A program made the translations under genes and the position numbers. From NCBI RefSeq assembly GCF_910594005.1, contig NC_057835.1:44726001-44790000 (forward strand): DNA of 64,000 nt, read 5' to 3'. The notes under the pieces were generated by a model. The model was not told the origin of the DNA and made no database searches. It worked only from the letters and a program-made list of their open reading frames with translations. This document shows positions 12,376 to 22,409 of the stretch, piece by piece. Every line of letters starts with the position of its first letter. The stretch's first letter is position 1. This DNA is from Cervus elaphus (lineage: Eukaryota; Chordata; Mammalia; Artiodactyla; Cervidae).

Positions 12376-13590
12376 TTCAAAGTAGCAAATTTGAAAAACT
12401 GAAGTGAAATGTTTTATGTAGATATTTGTTAATAGCTATTAGTATTAATCTAGTGCAAAGATTCTAAGTGACAGTAGAGAGACAAACCTCTTGGAAATTT
12501 GTGTCCAAATTTTGTGATGATGGAAGTAGAGCAATAGTTTACAAAAGCAGATACATTATACCTGTTTTTTTAAATAATACCTCAAAAAGTAAAGCCTGAT
12601 GGAATTTTAGCTACTGGGACTGTGCTGAAGGTAAATGAAGAATTTTAAAACGTGAGATCTTAGAAATTTTTACCTTCATGGAAAACGTGATTTTTATTTA
12701 CAGCTGATAGAATTTGGAAGAACTTCATAAGGAGTAAGACCATAATGACCGATAGCATGAAGATTTCATGGATAGAGTACCATAAAGACCATCCAAATTT
12801 TAATAGAGGATGTGTGTTTCCACAGAAAAATTTACAGTAGATTTGATGAAATGTCCTTCTTAAACTGACTGTAAATGAAAGGATGGCTAAAAGAAAAGAA
12901 ACACTTCTAGTTGTGATAGAACTATCTTAATCCTGAAAGGAATATCTCTTACTTCAGTAAATTCCTTTAAAGCTTGTTTTAAAAGACTCTTAACTGAGTC
13001 TCTTTGTATAAAGTAATATTCCTCTAAGTGTGCTAGGTTCGTGGTTTTTACATAAAAGTGTTCTGTAGTCAGTTTTGGAAATGGTATCTTGATGTTAAAC
13101 TTTTTTAAAAACTTTATGAGTTTACAGAGCTTTTAATATATGAATTGTGGATCTCCAAGAGAAAATGATCTGATCTCAGAACTCAGGTTTGTTTCTTTTT
13201 TTTTCAGAATCTATAGAGGGTTTCTTGTGACAGTCTTTAAAAAGTGCTGATTTAAGGCATCCACATACATATCTGAAAGACAGTGTCCATTGAAATGAAA
13301 CAAATCTAATTAGGGGATAGAAATAATAAAAAAATGTAGTATCCAAGATCATTACTAACCAACCTGCCGTGTCTTTACTTACCTTGCTAGTAGCTAGGAA
13401 ACAAGAGAAATACAATCATAAAAGCCTGGTGGTTTTTTCCATGAATTTGACACACTATGCTGAATAAGAATTTTGGGGTGTGAGTTTTCTCTCCAATTCA
13501 ATTCTATCATAAACAAATGATAAAAATGAAAGTCAGTAGTTAAAAAGGAGGAAAATTTTAATAATTTTTAATGAATTTTAAAATAATCAC
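12376..13590. other. No gene seen
   Basis: AT-rich intergenic DNA between the L1 fragment and the IL7 3' flank. No recognisable repeat or exon. Confidence 0.45.
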
Positions 13591-13593
13591 TCC

Positions 13594-13876
13594 TTATTTT
13601 GTCACAATCTCAACCTTGTTAGGAACATTATAGACAGCCTTCATGGAAACACTTTCAAGAACACGTTTAAAAGTTTCCCTTTTGAAGCTTAAAATGTCCT
13701 TTTCATAGCTGATGGTTTACCAACAGCGCTGCTTCGTCAGGGTGGAGGTGTACCACATAGTTGACCTGTTTTGTGGTGGATGGAAACATAGCCTTCTTTG
13801 ATAAGTCTGTCTGGAGGAAAAGCTTGGTGGAGAATCAGTTGCTCCCAAAAAGTGTTAGTAAACTCCCTTTTCTGGA
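13594..13876 (-). other. Possible degenerate coding trace, unrecognised
   Basis: On the minus strand an open stretch reads FWEQLILHQAF then PPDRLIKEGYVSIHHKTGQ. A shift of frame gives VNYVVHLHPDEAALL, and another frame ends RVLESVSMKAVYNVP then NKVEIVTK with a stop at 13594-13596. The fragments look protein-like and co-linear, as in a decayed retrocopy, but I recognise no parent gene. Chance is a real alternative. Confidence 0.25.
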
Positions 13877-14195
13877 ATTAATAATAAAAACCAAAGAGAA
13901 AACTTAGTTGGCTCACCGCCTCATTACCGGGAATCAGTGAATATATACAACTGTGTGTACAACTCGATACAGCCGTCTGCTCCAGTGAGGAGGAAACTCT
14001 GTGTGGGTTGGGGACCATGAGAAAGAGAAGCTGAGAGACAGACGTGAACTGAGAGGAAGGTCTTATTGAGGATGGCACCTGAGCATTGTCTGTAGATTAA
14101 ATAAGTCAGTCAGCTCTGAACCAGGTGATGATGAGACCACAGTGGCTATTTTAGAACACTTGGCCCGCCTAGAATAGTGTTTTCAGTTTCCTTTG

Positions 14196-14253
14196 TAAGT
14201 GAAGACTATTGGCAAATCTAAGCCTAGAAGGATTTGCCAATAGTCTTCACTTA
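14196..14253. repeat. Perfect 23-bp inverted repeat (hairpin, 12-nt loop)
   Basis: The left arm 14196-14218 (taagtgaagactattggcaaatc) is the exact reverse complement of the right arm 14231-14253, separated by taagcctagaag. The right arm continues into a block also present at 16283-16331, so the left arm looks like an added inverted copy. Confidence 0.95.
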
Positions 14254-14294
14254 TAAAAATGGAAGATGCCTGCCTTATAAGCTAGTTTTCAGGC
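14241..14294. repeat. Unassigned repeat, copy A
   Basis: The run tagtcttcact, atggaagatgcctgcct and ataagctagttttc matches 16283-16331 with few changes. Confidence 0.75.
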
Positions 14295-14462
14295 CCTGAC
14301 AAAAACAGGCAGTAAAGTAGTATTCCTATTCTTACGTAGTTTGGGTCCCCAGTCTCATGTACATTCTTGACAGTTAAGAGGTTAAAGACTATATTTCAAT
14401 GGAAGTGAAAAATCAAATAGTGGTGCCATATTAAAAATCTTGGGCTTAAAAACTTGTTTTGG

Positions 14463-14578
14463 AGGACTTCCTTGGTGACCCAAGGGTTCGGACTCTGCAC
14501 TTCCACCACAGGGGGCCCAGCTTCAGTTCCTCATGGGGGAACTAAGATCCCATAAGCCACATAGCATGACCAAAAAAA
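14463..14578 (+). mobile_element. CHR-2-type SINE
   Basis: Starts ggacttccttggtgacccaa, has an internal box-B-like region, then ggggaactaagatcccat and gaccaaaaaaaat. This is the cetartiodactyl tRNA-derived SINE. Confidence 0.88.
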
Positions 14579-14628
14579 ATCCTGTTGGGATTAATTAAAT
14601 GAATCTGACAGTGTTAATACATAGGTCA

Positions 14629-15536
14629 TTTATTATCAAAGGAGAAATGTTATCCAAAGTAAGCAATTGTAGTACTGTATGAAAATATTTTTATATACAG
14701 ATATTGTGTCAAAATTAAATATACACATTCCATTAATTAAAAGGCCAACATATATTATTCTCTTAAAAATATACTTCCCGAATTGCAAACTCATGTAGAC
14801 AAATTTTATTACACATAAATGACAAAAGTAACCCAGTGCTATGGTTTAGCATCCTTAGGACAGGTGACTTTCTGTTTTGTGAAACTATTCATTATTTTAA
14901 TTTTAAAACATCTGTAATATCATTTATCAAAGGCACTGTGTTATACATTCATGTTTAATTACATCTCTTAATATCTTTCAATTACCTTGGACTCCTTGAT
15001 GCTACTGCTTCTTTATATGACTCATTCTCATGGGCCTTATCCATATCTCACTGTTAACTCTGAAACATTTCCAGCACAGACGAGAAAAATTTCTACTCTC
15101 ATTGCAGCATACTGATGCATAATGGGCATAAAACTATATATTTTGGTAATAATGAAATGTTAATTTTTAATCCTCATAACCTTTATATACTTCACAGAAT
15201 TTATATATCTTCTGAAAATTTTAAACACATTTAAAAAGTATTATTGCAACTAATACCTTATATGGATTGTCTTAAAAAAAAAGGTTCAGAATTAATACCA
15301 ATTAATATATGTCCTCATACATGTGAAATAGTTTTGTTGATTGCAGCATTTGGTTTCCATTGTTTAGGTCCATCTTCTGGAACTACAGTAAGGATTTCTC
15401 AGTTGCTGTAATCTGTTTTAACCAGGATGCATTCAGTAACTTCCAGGAGGCGTTCTGCCTTCGAAAATTGCATGAGCAGATAGATTCTTGGAGAATACAA
15501 ATAAAACTCAAGGTTTTATATTGCTACTCCATATTT
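14629..15536 (-). other. IL7: Candidate IL7 3' UTR
   Basis: AT-rich sequence follows the IL7 stop codon in the minus direction. Two AATAAA hexamers occur on that strand at 14805-14810 and 14629-14634, which would give 3' UTRs of about 0.75-0.9 kb. No transposon is recognised before the CHR-2 element at 14463-14578. The end point is inferred; transcript data are needed to choose the site. Confidence 0.4.
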
Positions 15537-15656
15537 TCAATGTTCTTTAATGCCCCTCAAAATTTTATTCCAACAAGTTTTTATCTTTTGTAGTAGTATC
15601 TTTAGGAAACACAGGTCATTCTGTTTTTTCTGTTCCTTTAAAGATTTATTCTCTTC
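15537..15656 (-). CDS. IL7: IL7 exon 6 (C-terminal coding part and stop)
   Basis: The coding part of the last exon is 120 nt: 39 residues plus a TGA at 15537-15539. The translation starts EENKSLKEQKKQNDLCFLKI and ends KTCWNKILRGIKEH, the conserved C-terminal helix of IL-7 with its last two cysteines and an N-linked sequon (ENKS). The acceptor is ctctag before 15656. The WNKIL-KEH ending is diagnostic for the family. A CHR-2-type SINE lies 129 bp upstream in intron 5. Confidence 0.97.
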   Translation of the reverse strand, partial: EENKSLKEQKKQNDLCFLKILLQKIKTCWNKILRGIKEH

Positions 15657-15784
15657 CTAGAGAAATACATAAAAAAAGTTTTTAAGTGCACATTTTAATA
15701 AAAATACACATTGTAAAACATTTAGTCTTAGTTTCCACTATACTAGGTTATATTAAAAATTTGGTAATTAAAAAGAAGAATTTT

Positions 15785-15905
15785 GGGACTTCCCTGGTAG
15801 TCCCAGTGATTAAGACTTTGCCTTCTAATATAGGGTGTGCACGTTTGATCTCTGGTTAGGGAGCTAAGATCCTACAAGCCTTGTGGCCAAAAAACCAAAA
15901 CATAA
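15785..15905 (+). mobile_element. CHR-2-type SINE in IL7 intron 5
   Basis: Starts gggacttccctggtagtccc, then agggagctaagatcctacaa and gtggccaaaaaacc. It is antisense to IL7 and ends 129 bp from the exon 6 acceptor. Confidence 0.88.
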
Positions 15906-16282
15906 AACAGAAGCATTATTGTAGCAAATTTAAAAAATGGTCCATGTCAAAAGAATATTTAAAAAAGGAGAATGTTGAATGACATTTTAAAAAAATTATG
16001 GTTCCTAGCTACAATCATTGATGTGTAGGATATACAAGGTTGTTACGATTTAAAATTTAGGATTAAAGAGCCATGTCAGGTGGCCACCATTTTTAGCAAT
16101 GCAACATAAGTGGACATAAGAGTGCTGTTTAAACTTTTGTGAGAAAGATCTGTACATTATTCAACTGAGTTTTTTTTTTTTTACAATGGAGAAATATTTT
16201 TATGGAAGAAATAATTAATACTGAAAATATTTATTTTGGCAAAGATGATTAATAAGAATATACCCAATTAAGTTTGTTCCCT

Positions 16283-16500
16283 AGTCTTCACTAGAGAATG
16301 GAAGATGTCTGCCTCATAAGCTAGTTTTCCTACTCAGTCAAAAATCTTCAAAAGGGCTACTTGTACAACCTACAGAAAGTGGAGAAAGAGACACCTCAGA
16401 TATAATAGACATAGAAAAGAATAGCGATGCGTATCCTCAGTTATATTTTCATGAGTCCCAGAGATGTGGACTCTGGATGCCTGAGAAGTGAGTTACTACA
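16283..16500. repeat. Unassigned repeat, copy B
   Basis: It carries both blocks: tagtcttcact to ctagttttcc (shared with copy A) and cttcaaaagggctacttgta to actctggatgcctgagaa (shared with copy C). This shows A and C are parts of one element. Confidence 0.8.
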
Positions 16501-16539
16501 GGGTAATTTCTTCATTTCAATAACAACCGATTATTAGGT

Positions 16540-16745
16540 GTTTCCTAGGTCAGGTACTGTGCTCAGTGCTACACATATATTATTTCATTTTATCTACTTA
16601 GTAACTATAAGATTGGTAATTTCACCTTTCACATTTGAGGAAACTGAGATGCAAAGAGGATAAGTAATCTGCCATGGTCATATAATCAAGTAAATATAAT
16701 AGATTGGGTCTTGAGCTTGTTTGTCCTATTTTTAGTGTGGTCACA
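16540..16745 (-). repeat. MIR SINE
   Basis: Reverse MIR: tatttcattttatctactta, then catttgaggaaactgagatg and aagtaatctgccatggtca. Confidence 0.75.
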
Positions 16746-16884
16746 TTCAGATTTCTTTCAATTATATATTTAGTAACACTAACACATACTCTTAAAATAA
16801 TTCATTTACAAGATTAGAGGACAGATTTCAAAGGTAAATATGAAGCAGGATTTCTAATATTCTTTGTATTGAGGATCCCAGAAC

Positions 16885-17110
16885 ATTTGTTTGTTTGTTT
16901 GTTTTTGAGGCAAGGAGTATGACTTTATTTTGAAAGTCAGAAGACCACGAAGATGGCTCTGTCATCTTCAAAAGGGCTACCTGTACAACCTACAGAAAGT
17001 GGAGAAAGGGACATCTCAGATGTAATAGAGATAAAAGAGAGTAGCTCTGCGTATCCTCAGTTATATTTTTGTGAGTCCCTGAGTTGTGGACTCTGGATGC
17101 CTGAGAAATG
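16885..17110. repeat. Unassigned repeat, copy C
   Basis: 16966-17107 matches copy B at about 90 percent by eye. On the minus strand the element ends with caaaataaagtcatactcct and then CAAA-rich sequence, the look of an LTR or transcript 3' end. A (GTTT)n tract lies at about 16887-16906. Confidence 0.7.
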
Positions 17111-17557
17111 AATTAATGTCTTAATTAACTAATGTCTCAGGGTTTGGATGCCAGATTCCTTTACAGAACAAAGAGGGAGGGGTGTGAGGAAGTAAAATAA
17201 AAAAGTCATATGCCAAAACATCTTTAAAAAGTATAAACTGAAGTTTATGTGACTAGCAGACTTGAAATACATAGACATGAACATTTCATGACTTTTCTAC
17301 ATAGACCAAGACTAAGCATTCATTAAAAAGACAAACATGATTTTATGTCTGTAATTTCAGGAACACAGGTGTTACCTCCTTTTTCTAAACTTTCTTTCCA
17401 AATTCCCTTAGCCAGAGGCACTCAGTATATTGATACTACTCAGGTATTCATTTCAACTATTCCACTTCAGGTTGGAATACCTAGGGTTTCCTGAGTCCCA
17501 GGGTGTGCAGACTCACTCTGCTTCTCTAAGAGGAGTAAGGGATTTCCATACTCCTAT

Positions 17558-17697
17558 CCTGGGCTGGGAAGATCTCCTGGAGAAGGGAGTGGCAACCCAT
17601 TCCAGTATCCTTGCCTGGAAAATTCCATGGACAGAGGAGCCTGGTGGGGCTACAGTCCATGGAGTCGCAGAGTCAGACACGACTGAATGACTAACAC
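17558..17697 (+). mobile_element. Bov-A/Bov-tA SINE, 5'-truncated
   Basis: Bov-A body from gggaagatctcctggagaag to cagagtcagacacgactgaa, with a CA-rich tail. Confidence 0.88.
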
Positions 17698-17943
17698 ACA
17701 CAGAGTGGTCAAATAACATAATAATGGAAATGTGATAAAAGAATCTATCACTCTCATGAACCAGGTGTGTTCATTTTTCCATGCCTCATTCTAGTTAATA
17801 TATCATTGTCACATTTAGTGAAATATGCCTTTTCATTCATAAATATTTTGCATATTGCTATATAATTTTATGCAACAAGCTAATAGAATGTGTGTACATA
17901 TAGAGTATTCATGTACTATTTCACATATACAGTATATAGTGTA

Positions 17944-18165
17944 TGGGCTTCCCTGGTGGCTTAGTGGTAAAGAATATGCCTGCCAATGCAGGAGACATGA
18001 ATTCAGATCCTGGGTCAGGCAGGAAGATCCCCTGCAGAAAGAAATGGCAACCCACTCCAGTATTCTTGCCTGGGAAATCCCATGGACAGAGGAGACTGGC
18101 AGACTATATAGTCCATGCGGTTGCAAAAGAGTCAGACATGACTTAGCAACCAAACAACAACACTA
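17944..18165 (+). mobile_element. Bov-tA SINE in IL7 intron 5
   Basis: Complete sense copy from gggcttccctggtggcttag to an AAC-rich tail. Confidence 0.92.
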
Positions 18166-18615
18166 ATATATTGTATAATCTATGTGAGTAAAATAGATTT
18201 AAAAAGGGTCCTTATTTTTAATATGTATTCCTTCACTAAGGTCGCTTTTTTTATTTGTATCTTGTTTTCTAGTTTATTTTTTTCTATATAGTTTGGTCAT
18301 GTTCTTTGCCTATTACCTATTGAGGTTTTAATTTTCTTTGTTAAAAAATCAATGCTCTGATATTTTCCCTAGCTTCTTTAATTTTAAAATAGTGGTTTTT
18401 TAAAATGCAGTTTAAAGAGATCCAATTTCTAAGTCGTATCTCCCTTTTCCTTTTACCAATATTATAATGACTATTTTCAAAACCAACCATATAAAAGGAA
18501 ACAGTTCAAAGAGAAACATTCAGAAATTGTTGAGCAAAAAGCTGATAAAAAAGATGTCTGCCTTCACCCTCTGCCTTCACATTAGCCTCTGCTGATTTGC
18601 ATGGTCTCCAGCCCA

Positions 18616-18841
18616 TGCGTGCGTATGTGCTCAATCACTCAAGTTGTGTCCGACTCTTGTGACCTCAAGGACTGTGGCCTGCCGTGCTCCTCTGTCCATG
18701 GGATTCTTCAGGCAAGAACACTAGAGTGGGCTGCCATGCCCTCTTCCGGGGATCTCCCTGACCCAGGGATCGAACCTGCAGTCTCATGTCTCCTGCGTTG
18801 GCATGCAGGTTCTTTACCACTAACGTCACCTCAGAAGCCCC
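18616..18841 (-). mobile_element. Bov-tA SINE in IL7 intron 5
   Basis: Reverse copy: gttgtgtccgactcttgtga through cagggatcgaacctgcagtc to cagaagcccc. It lies about 280 bp from IL7 exon 5. Confidence 0.9.
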
Positions 18842-19121
18842 CTCATGCCTGTAGACAGTACCAAACTACTAAAATGACATCATAGAACACGGAGTTGGGA
18901 AGAGAGGTGCACACTGGCTCCAGCCCACAACCAAAGGTTACAGAGCGCAGCTTTGGGGAAAGGCCTGGCCTTCCAACCCTTCTGATCCATTTATTTTGAA
19001 AGCTCGTTGTGTATGAGGACTTCTACTTTGTTGTTTCCTTAACAGGGCTGATCTTTATCAGGATGCTGGAGTTATTTCAAGCTGTTGAAGGCAAACATCT
19101 GGAGGGTGCAATAACTCTTAC

Positions 19122-19175
19122 CAAATTCTTAGTGGGTTGGGCTTCACCCAGGGAAGGGGGTTTTCTTCCTTTACC
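19122..19175 (-). CDS. IL7: IL7 exon 5 (54-nt in-frame cassette)
   Basis: This exon encodes exactly 18 residues, GKGRKPPSLGEAQPTKNL, matching the basic, proline-containing loop found in primate and ruminant IL-7 and missing from the mouse protein (established knowledge). The acceptor is tttttaag before 19175 and the donor is gtaagag after 19122. Both boundaries are phase 0, so including or skipping it leaves the frame intact. No cysteine is encoded, so loss would not break a disulfide. It is invisible to a length-filtered ORF search because in-frame stops occur in the flanking introns. Confidence 0.95.
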
Positions 19176-19978
19176 CTTAAAAACAAAGTCATAATATTGA
19201 TTATTAGTCCTTTATTACTTCTTCCATTATTATAACTGCTAAATTTCATATTACCTTCGGCTCATCTAATCTACTTGAGAATCTATATATTGTTAGTATG
19301 GCAGAATACTAATTTCACTTAGAAATATTATCAAATATCAGGGAAAAGGGAGAAACAAGAAAGGTTAGGTTAGTCCTCCAAATAACCTAGACTCATAATT
19401 TTGCAGATGTGTCCAGCACTGTGTTAATTGCTGTGAGGTCTGAAAAACAAACATGGAAGGGTATACTCACAGAGACAAAACTAGAATTTCAATCAACATG
19501 AAAATAATATTGCACTAAGTTGTTAAATCCTAACCATAAATTTTATTAAACTTTACCCATCAGAAGCAAGGTGAAATGCACAATAGTAAAAAGTTTGTAG
19601 CATGCCTGACTCATGAAGAAAATTCAATGTAGTTGACCATCTTTAACATCTTGTCTTCTCATTACAAGAAAAAGCTGGATTGTATCAGTTAATTTTGTAA
19701 CCATTTTAATATCAAGATTTTAATTTTCATGTTATTTCTCTAAAATTAGTTGATTTTGGAACATGGTGATCCATGCAAAGTTCCTCACATGAGAGAAAGA
19801 AGTGCAAACATACAGCATACCTATGACCTTTAACCCTTCTATTCGAAGAGGTGATATTGATAGTTTGCTCTTTTCAGTTAAGCCCTGACTTGAAACTTAT
19901 ACTCAACATAAGGCGTTACTAAGCAATTGCATTTGTAAGCAACATGAAATGAACTTCCTATTCCTGCATAAGATAGTA

Positions 19979-20332
19979 CAGTAATCCTTCTGTATTTGTA
20001 GGGGGATTGGTTCTGGGACCTGGGTGGATACCAAAATCCAAGGACAGATGCTCAAGTTCCTTATATAAAATAGCATTGAATTTGCATATAACCAGGCACA
20101 TGCTCCTGTAGACTTGAAATCGTCTCTAGATTACTTATAATACCTAATACAGTGTAAATGCTGTGTAAATAGTTGTAAACACAATGTAGATGTTGCATAA
20201 ATAGTTGTAAATGTGGCTCGACAAATTTTAAGTTTGGCTTTTTGGAAGTTTCTGGAATTTTTTTTGAATATTTTTGATCCACAGTTGGTTGAATAAGAGA
20301 ATGCAGAACCAATGGATATGACAGGCTGACTG
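19979..20332. mobile_element. MER2-like DNA transposon (pogo/Tigger-derived) in IL7 intron 4
   Basis: The ends are cagtaatcc and gctgactg, flanked by TA at 19977-19978 and 20333-20334. The internal run gctcaagttccttatataaaa, tctagattacttataatacc and tttttgatccacagttggtt matches the 345-bp non-autonomous MER2 family as I know it. No transposase is encoded. Confidence 0.85.
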
Positions 20333-20334
20333 TA

Positions 20335-20665
20335 CCTTTTTTTTTTTTAATGTCGTCCTCCTTATTTTTTTGTTTTTTAAGTGTAGAATAATTGCTTTAC
20401 AATGTTGCATCAGTTTCTGCCAAACAACGTGAATCAGTCATAATTATATTTTTATATATATGCACACATATATATCCCCTCCCTCAGAAGCCTCCCTACC
20501 CCTTCCCATCCCACCCTTCTAGGTCATCACAGAGTGCCAGACTTGGGCTCCCTGTGTTGTATCGAAGCTTTCCACTAATTACCAGTTTGACACATGATAG
20601 TGTATATATGTCAATGCTACTTTCTCAATTAGTCCTTCCCTCTCCTTCTCCCGCTGACTGTAATT
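20335..20665 (-). mobile_element. L1 3' UTR end, antisense
   Basis: T-rich start (reverse poly-A), then agaataattgctttacaatg, aggtcatcacagagtgccag and ctccctgtgttgtat. It abuts the MER2-like element. Confidence 0.88.
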
Positions 20666-20669
20666 TAAA

Positions 20670-21168
20670 TCATTATAAATAAGGATTAAGAGCTGAAATA
20701 TAAGCTCTTCATGAATCTTAAACTTTGCCTTGAAGGATGTATAGATAGAACAGTAGAGATCAGATGTATAGAAAACAGAAGAAATTCTATATAAGAAGTT
20801 AACATGAATAAGGGGACAAGACTGGAAATAAGCTTGGCAAAAACACACCACCAGGAGGAGGCTGGCTTGCATGAAGTAAATAACCATAATGATAAATGAA
20901 GTAGTCCAACTTATTAAGGTCCAACATGTATTTTCATCACTGTCTATAGGGCTTAAGGACAATCTTGCCATTTTACCTTCTGTGGGCAACTACTAGTATT
21001 AAAATTTTTTTTAAACAATCCTTTTTCTATCATAAAAATGTTAACTTTTTAAAATATATAATAAACATTTTGGCATATTGGCTTTATATGGCAGCTAGTA
21101 AAATTCCTAAGGAGAGAGTAAAGTAATAATAGTAATAATAAAAATTTATTGAAACTTTTTAGTACTAA
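20670..21168. other. No exon seen (IL7 intron 4)
   Basis: A 136-codon minus-strand frame at 20579-20989 overlaps the L1 and has no recognisable motif or splice support. Confidence 0.45.
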
Positions 21169-21380
21169 GCAGGTTTCCCAGGTGGCTCAGTGGTAAAGAA
21201 TCCACCTGCAATGCAGGGGATATGGATTTGATCCCTGGGTCAGGAAGACCCCCTTAGAGCAGGAAATGGCAACCCACTCCAGTGTTCTTGACGGGATAAT
21301 CCCATGGATAGAGGAGGCCTGGCAGGCAATAATGCATGGGGTTGCAAAGAGTTGGACATGACTGAGCTCGCATGCATTCA
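21169..21380 (+). mobile_element. Bov-tA SINE in IL7 intron 4
   Basis: Sense copy: caggtttcccaggtggctca through ggatttgatccctgggtcag to gttggacatgactgag. Confidence 0.9.
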
Positions 21381-21788
21381 TGCTATATGAATTATATCAT
21401 TTAACACTTAACCTTTTCAACATCCTATAGTGTAGATACTATATTTTTCTCCACTTCGCAGGTGAAAGAAATTGTTGTCTAGTCCCAAGGTAATGTCTTC
21501 CATATTTTGTTTTGTTGGTTACATTTCATAACTGCTAGTAGAGAAGTAGAAAAAATTAGCCCTGTACTTATCAAAATTATTGAGGCAAAAAACCTGAAAA
21601 TTGTTGGACATAAATACACTCAAATTTTATATAAAAAGATATTTGTTAAATATTTGATTAATTTTTATAGGTTATGAGTTCTTACAAATGTGTACATAAA
21701 TGGGTTAAAATTAAGATATTTTAGAAATAAAAATTTACCATCTTCATCCAACTTATCACCCTAGCCTCCTTGAAAATTACTATGGCAA

Positions 21789-21965
21789 TATGAAGTGAAA
21801 GCCACTCAGTTGTGTCTGACTCTTTGTGACCCCATGAATTATGCAGACCATGGAATTCTCCAGGCCAGAATACTGGAGTGGGTAGCCTATCCCTTCTCCT
21901 GTGGGATTCCTTCTTCCCGGCCCAGGAATCGAACCGGGGTCTCCTGAATTGAAGGAGGGAAGCCC
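21789..21965 (-). mobile_element. Bov-tA SINE in IL7 intron 4
   Basis: Reverse copy from gtgaaagccactcagttgtg to ggagggaagccc, with a small internal deletion near the head. Confidence 0.88.
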
Positions 21966-22007
21966 ATGGCAATACTATTTATTAGTTTCTTTCATGTATT
22001 TGTTATC

Positions 22008-22046
22008 CTTTTTTAATTGAAGTATAGTTGATTTACAGTGTTGCCC
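22008..22046 (-). mobile_element. L1 3' end, short antisense fragment
   Basis: Contains ttaattgaagtatagttgat and ttacagtgttg, the last bases of a ruminant L1 in reverse. It lies 229 bp from IL7 exon 4. Confidence 0.7.
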
Positions 22047-22274
22047 TTTTTTATTTTTAGTTCCCTTTTATAAATGATTTCTTTGCCCTAGCCAAGAGAG
22101 GAATAGGTACTTTATAAGTTGAAATTTTCCTCTTCTAGAATTGAGTAAATGCATTTTAGTTTTCTTATAAGCACTTAGATTTCTCTGCTAATGCTTATGA
22201 TCATCAGAGAATACTAGGATCCTATCCCTGGAGGAGTTTATATTTTGGTTCAAAGTAAATAGTCCTCAGCTTAC

Positions 22275-22406
22275 CTTGCTGGTGCAGTTTAGCAGTGTCA
22301 ATGTGCCCTGTGAAACTGTTGATAGGTGAAGCTTGAAATCGTCACTGATATTCATTTTAAGGAATTGCTTCAACTTTCGAGCAGCACGATTCAAAAATGA
22401 AGCTTC
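22275..22406 (-). CDS. IL7: IL7 exon 4
   Basis: This 132-nt exon encodes 44 residues starting [19 protein letters not shown] and ending LTLLNCTSK. It holds the central helices of the cytokine, one conserved Cys (in NCTSK) and two N-glycosylation sequons, NISDD and NCTSK. The acceptor is aatag before 22406 and the donor is gtaagc after 22275. It is in frame with exons 3 and 5. The AARKLKQ stretch differs by a residue or two from the cattle protein as I remember it (ASRKLRQ); this may be a species difference and I would not use it to name the species. Confidence 0.97.
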
Positions 22407-22409
22407 CTA

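Noticed and set aside
17944..18165. tRNA-like box A and box B sequences in SINE heads
   Set aside because: They are the tRNA-derived heads of Bov-tA elements without a cloverleaf; not tRNA genes.
20579..20989. 136-codon minus-strand ORF
   Set aside because: Overlaps an L1 3' end and AT-rich intron. No motif, no splice signals and wrong frame for IL7.
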